The position numbers and the translations under genes are program-made. A stretch of 64,000 bases of DNA, taken from positions 33,501 through 97,500 of the forward strand of contig CAJQUW010015418.1 in assembly GCA_907163375.1 (NCBI GenBank), written 5' to 3'. This document shows positions 60,750 through 64,000 of this stretch, piece by piece; within the stretch, counting starts at the first letter, position 1; each line of letters begins with the position of its first letter. The notes beneath the pieces were generated by a model that was given only the letters and a program-made list of their open reading frames with translations, had not been told where the DNA came from and did no database searches. This stretch comes from Prostheceraeus crozeri. Taxonomy: Eukaryota > Platyhelminthes > Polycladida > Euryleptidae.

Positions 60750-63700
60750 TTTATTATCAAAAAGGCATCAATAATGGGAATCGTGATGCCAACATAAACA
60801 TTTTACATATCAAGTAAAGTAATTCATGAGAAATAATTAACAAAAAGAATATTGAGTGGTACTGCAGAAAAGTTATAAGTAGCGAGTGGTATAGTCACTG
60901 GGTAAATCCATCATTATACATGCGAGACATTACTGGAATGAATGAAATGCTACGAAGAAGCGATCTGCAAATAGGTAATCTCAGCTTGTTAGAATAGGCT
61001 AAATGTGTGGGAATTAAGTCATGTAAAGGATGATCAGAAGTTATCCTTGATCGAACAAAAAAAGCTTTGAAGCCAATCATTTAAACGTCTTGTAGTCAAG
61101 GGAACGAAGTTAGGGCAAGAGCAGCGACTTGATCCACAAATAATCCTGTGACAACGATTTTGTAAAGTTTTCCAAAGTTTTTGTTGTGGCTAGAGTTGAG
61201 ATGAACAAAAAGAGGTGCTGCAAACTCCAACATTCCACGGACACAACTATAAATAGATTGCAATCAACTCTGACGACGATAGAAAAGGGCTTTAAACTAG
61301 TCTCAAAATATACAGCTTTGATGAGGCTTTTTTTGAAACCGCAATGAATATGAGAGTTTCCCAGTTATAGCGGTCGTCAATAATGACACCTAACCCCAAA
61401 ACTCGTATAGTTTGCGACAGTTAGGGATACTCAGGATTTGATAAGCCGAACTGATTGTCCCGAATTTTGTCGTCGAAGAGATAAAAACCAAGCTGCTTGC
61501 ATTTCTCATTCTTAAAATGATCATTTGATTTCTCTGAGTCCAGTCTCCTATTGTTTGATATGCAGACGAAATGGGGCTTGTCATGGAATATTTGCTGATA
61601 CTCTCCAACTACAACGATATCATCAGCATATTTAGTTAAAAATGACATCGGATTGATCACATAAGGCAAAAAAACAAAAAAAGTTTTTCCGAGATGAAAT
61701 ATCCGAAGATAAGGGGCCCCAATCGAAGAGCCCTGGGTATACCACTGCCGTGACTTCTTATAGGGTACTATGCATTCTTCTCCATCTCACACTCGCTGCT
61801 TACGAGAAGTGGAGGTAGTTATAGACGAAATGAATCACAAATGGATCAAAATTTATCGTTGCGAGCATCTGTTCCCGACTAATAATCTTGGGAGACTTTT
61901 GAGTCAAAAGCCGTTCTTGTCAAGATCCACTGCAGAGAAGATGGTGCATGCAAGATAATGTGTTTTCTTTCTGCCTTGGAGACTTTTCGTGATGAAATTA
62001 TTCAATTGGTCAGTCAAGGCACAAGGTCGAGGAGCAACCTTTTCGTAAGCCAAATTTGTGCATTATCATATCTTCCAGTAAAAAGAATCACCATGAACTT
62101 AATCAGTTTCTCTCTCAAATAATCGTTTTTCGAGAACGGGAAGTAGAGAGATGGGTCTAACATTTGAACGGATTACAGGCCGGAGACACTTTTTGGGACT
62201 CGGTGTAAATGTCCAGCATGCTTCCACAGCTGGTGGAAGATTTGCAGAGTACGAAGCATGCCTACTTATTGAATAATAAAGTCACATGGTTCTGCGAGAA
62301 GGGAGGCAAATTTTGACCAAATTAGTGGAAGGTATCATATCAGATTCCACAAGAGGTTTTTCGGTTGAAATGTTCTGTAATAGATGGTGTAAGCACGTTT
62401 CTTTTGGGAAAACTAAGAAAGAACATCGAAGCTTAGAGCTAGTTGAGCCGAATATAGGTTTGGGGATCAGATATGAAATTGATCACTTATATAGCGATTG
62501 AGATATGCTCCAACACTACATCAAGCAGTTGCCTGAGAACTTATTCGCAGCATGCTTTCGATAACCAATCGGAATTATGTTTGGCATCTTGTAACCATTT
62601 TGTAAACATCCCATATCAGATCGTGATTGTGAAAGTGATTTGCCAAATCGCGTTGTTTAGCAGCAAATATAGCAGTTTTGGCTGAACCTTTTCTTTGTAA
62701 TGTTTTGTATAAGAGCGCCAATTTTTTTTTCGCGATAAATGCTTGAAAGAAGCGCTTGTTAATCAATACCTTGACAACTCCCGTAATCCAAGTGGTTTGT
62801 CTTTTGGGAGAAACTTTGATAACATTTGAATGGTATCATATCCATAGCTTTAGTGTAATTGATCGTAAAATATATTTGCAAGCGTCTCATTCAACATCAT
62901 TGTTAAGGAAAAGGAAGTTCCAATCAATACCATTGCAAGTAAGTTCCTCTGCCAAATCCAGATTTTGATTGAACGAAGATCAAGAATGTTAACATAGGAT
63001 TTTATCCGGAGGAGAAGTCAATACCGAATCTTACATACACTGGATTGGTGATCGTCCAGATCCAAGTGGAGGAAAAAAATTCGGCTTATCGATGAAACTG
63101 TCCTACAAGTAAGTCAGGTTAATCAAAATGCGGTCAAGACAGGCATCCTTCCGGTACATTTTTGAACAATATTGGTAAGACCGAAAAGAAAAGCTCAAAA
63201 TGTGAAGTATCAACCAAATTGAAATCACCAGCGAATATTTACATGGTATCCAAAGTGTTTAATCAGAAAGATTGTCCCATAATGACCAGTCACATAGTCA
63301 CTGAGAGTATCAATTGAGTTTGACGATTTAAAGAGTTGCCATGGGGAAAGTAGATGATGGAAAATAAGCATTTGAAACCTTTATTGATAATCCTTAGGAT
63401 GAGCAGCTCGAACCTCTCCGGATAAAAGGATGACTTGAATAAAATCCTCACAACGGTAACAATGATTTAGAACCCGAACAGCAAAGACCACCGGCCTTTT
63501 CTTCCAGTGCTTCTATCTGCCTCTAAAAATATCATAGCCAGATAGACTAATTGATTGGTCGCCAATTGAGGGATTCATCCATGTTCTCTGGGTCCACACG
63601 TGACTATAATTTCTGAGGAATGCGAAGAGATGCGAGCAGAGATAGTAAAATTTCATCGAGTTTGTTTCAATATCGACCCACGAATTAAAATAACAGAATA

Positions 63701-63750
63701 GATGGAATAATTCCAAATCTGTATGTCATTGAGCTCTTGTTTATTCCTCT
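60725..63750 (-). mobile_element. Decayed LINE with APE-type endonuclease
   Basis: Minus-strand order: an endonuclease region with SLSGYDIFRGR (about 63.5 kb), FELLILRIINKGF (about 63.4 kb), FAGDFNLV (about 63.2 kb, the GDFN motif of APE nucleases) and CLDRILINLTYL (about 63.1 kb); then a linker INKRFFQAFIAKKKLALLY (about 62.7 kb); then RT with a degraded GIPQGS-like block (about 61.7 kb) and FLTKYADDIVVVGEY (about 61.63 kb); then the C-terminal end and a (TTA)n tail. Many stops and frame changes make this an old copy. The clade is undecided: layout and tail fit CR1/L2/I-like groups. ORF1 was not found. Confidence 0.8.
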
Positions 63751-64000
63751 GTGATACAATTCGGTTATTGCGTATACATAACGTCCTCTCCATTTTCTTT
63801 CCTTCTGTGGAAATCCAGTACAGCAACATTTTTCCTTTCTTTGCATAGTTGACTTTTGGTTTAAGTCCCGGAACGCAGATGTACTCATCTGATAATGCAC
63901 GAATTGTTTTGAGATTTTTGGAGTTCTCCAGACACTGAATTTTGTCATTAAAATTTCTCAAGAAAGTTACACAAATCGGGCTCGCGGTTTTCTGGAGTTA
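63751..64000. other. Window end, nothing firmly assigned
   Basis: A minus-strand frame of about 100 codons runs through 63,653-63,961. It may be the upstream part of the LINE, but it has no recognisable motif. Confidence 0.3.

Noticed and set aside
62286-62968. Plus-strand frames of 70-71 codons opposite the decayed LINE
   Set aside because: They are antisense to LINE coding sequence and have no motif of their own.

Overview
This is eukaryotic, animal-type DNA made almost entirely of repeats. No single-copy host gene could be recognised. BEL/Pao LTR elements, a Polinton, R2-type site-specific LINEs next to 28S and 18S rRNA gene fragments, Penelope-like fragments and a PIF/Harbinger transposon together point to an invertebrate metazoan. 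The sequence does not say which one.

Layout. (1) 1-29,890: a satellite of 138-bp (variant 137-bp) monomers, roughly 215 copies. The orientation flips once near 24.6 kb, giving a 24.6-kb arm and a 5.3-kb inverted arm. Copies at about 3.3-13 kb are almost identical; copies toward the flip and in the second arm are diverged and form higher-order repeats. Because 138 is divisible by 3, one frame stays open for up to 2,462 codons. (2) 29,892-36,608: a young BEL/Pao fossil with nearly identical 306-bp LTRs, joining satellite on one side to Polinton on the other. (3) 36,609 to about 41.8 kb: a partial, decayed Polinton (DNA polymerase B, packaging ATPase, minor capsid protein, other structural proteins) carrying a Penelope-like fragment. 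(4) 41.85-44.65 kb: nothing recognised. (5) 44,654-47,432: a PIF/Harbinger transposon with 16-bp TIRs, a CAG target duplication, a DDE transposase and a spliced Myb-like gene, both frameshifted. (6) 47.4-55.2 kb: a cluster of Penelope and restriction-like-endonuclease (REL) LINE pieces, all on the minus strand, interleaved with 18S and 28S rRNA gene fragments. (7) 55,221-60,725: four nearly identical tandem copies of a 1.41-kb unit. (8) 60,725 to about 63.75 kb: a decayed minus-strand LINE with an APE-type endonuclease and a (TTA)n tail that abuts the fourth copy.

The most unusual object is the 3.65-kb element at 50,870-54,522. It lies between two 143-bp direct repeats of 28S rRNA sequence. 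On the minus strand it encodes an R2-like zinc finger and Myb region, then a CCHC knuckle and a REL endonuclease with its PD...D...K residues, but no reverse transcriptase. The REL half is one uninterrupted 409-codon frame running across the place where the RT should be. A second, different REL element (54,666-55,220) ends at exactly the same 28S base. This indicates repeated insertion at one 28S site with a very long target duplication, as is known for R9 elements of rotifers.
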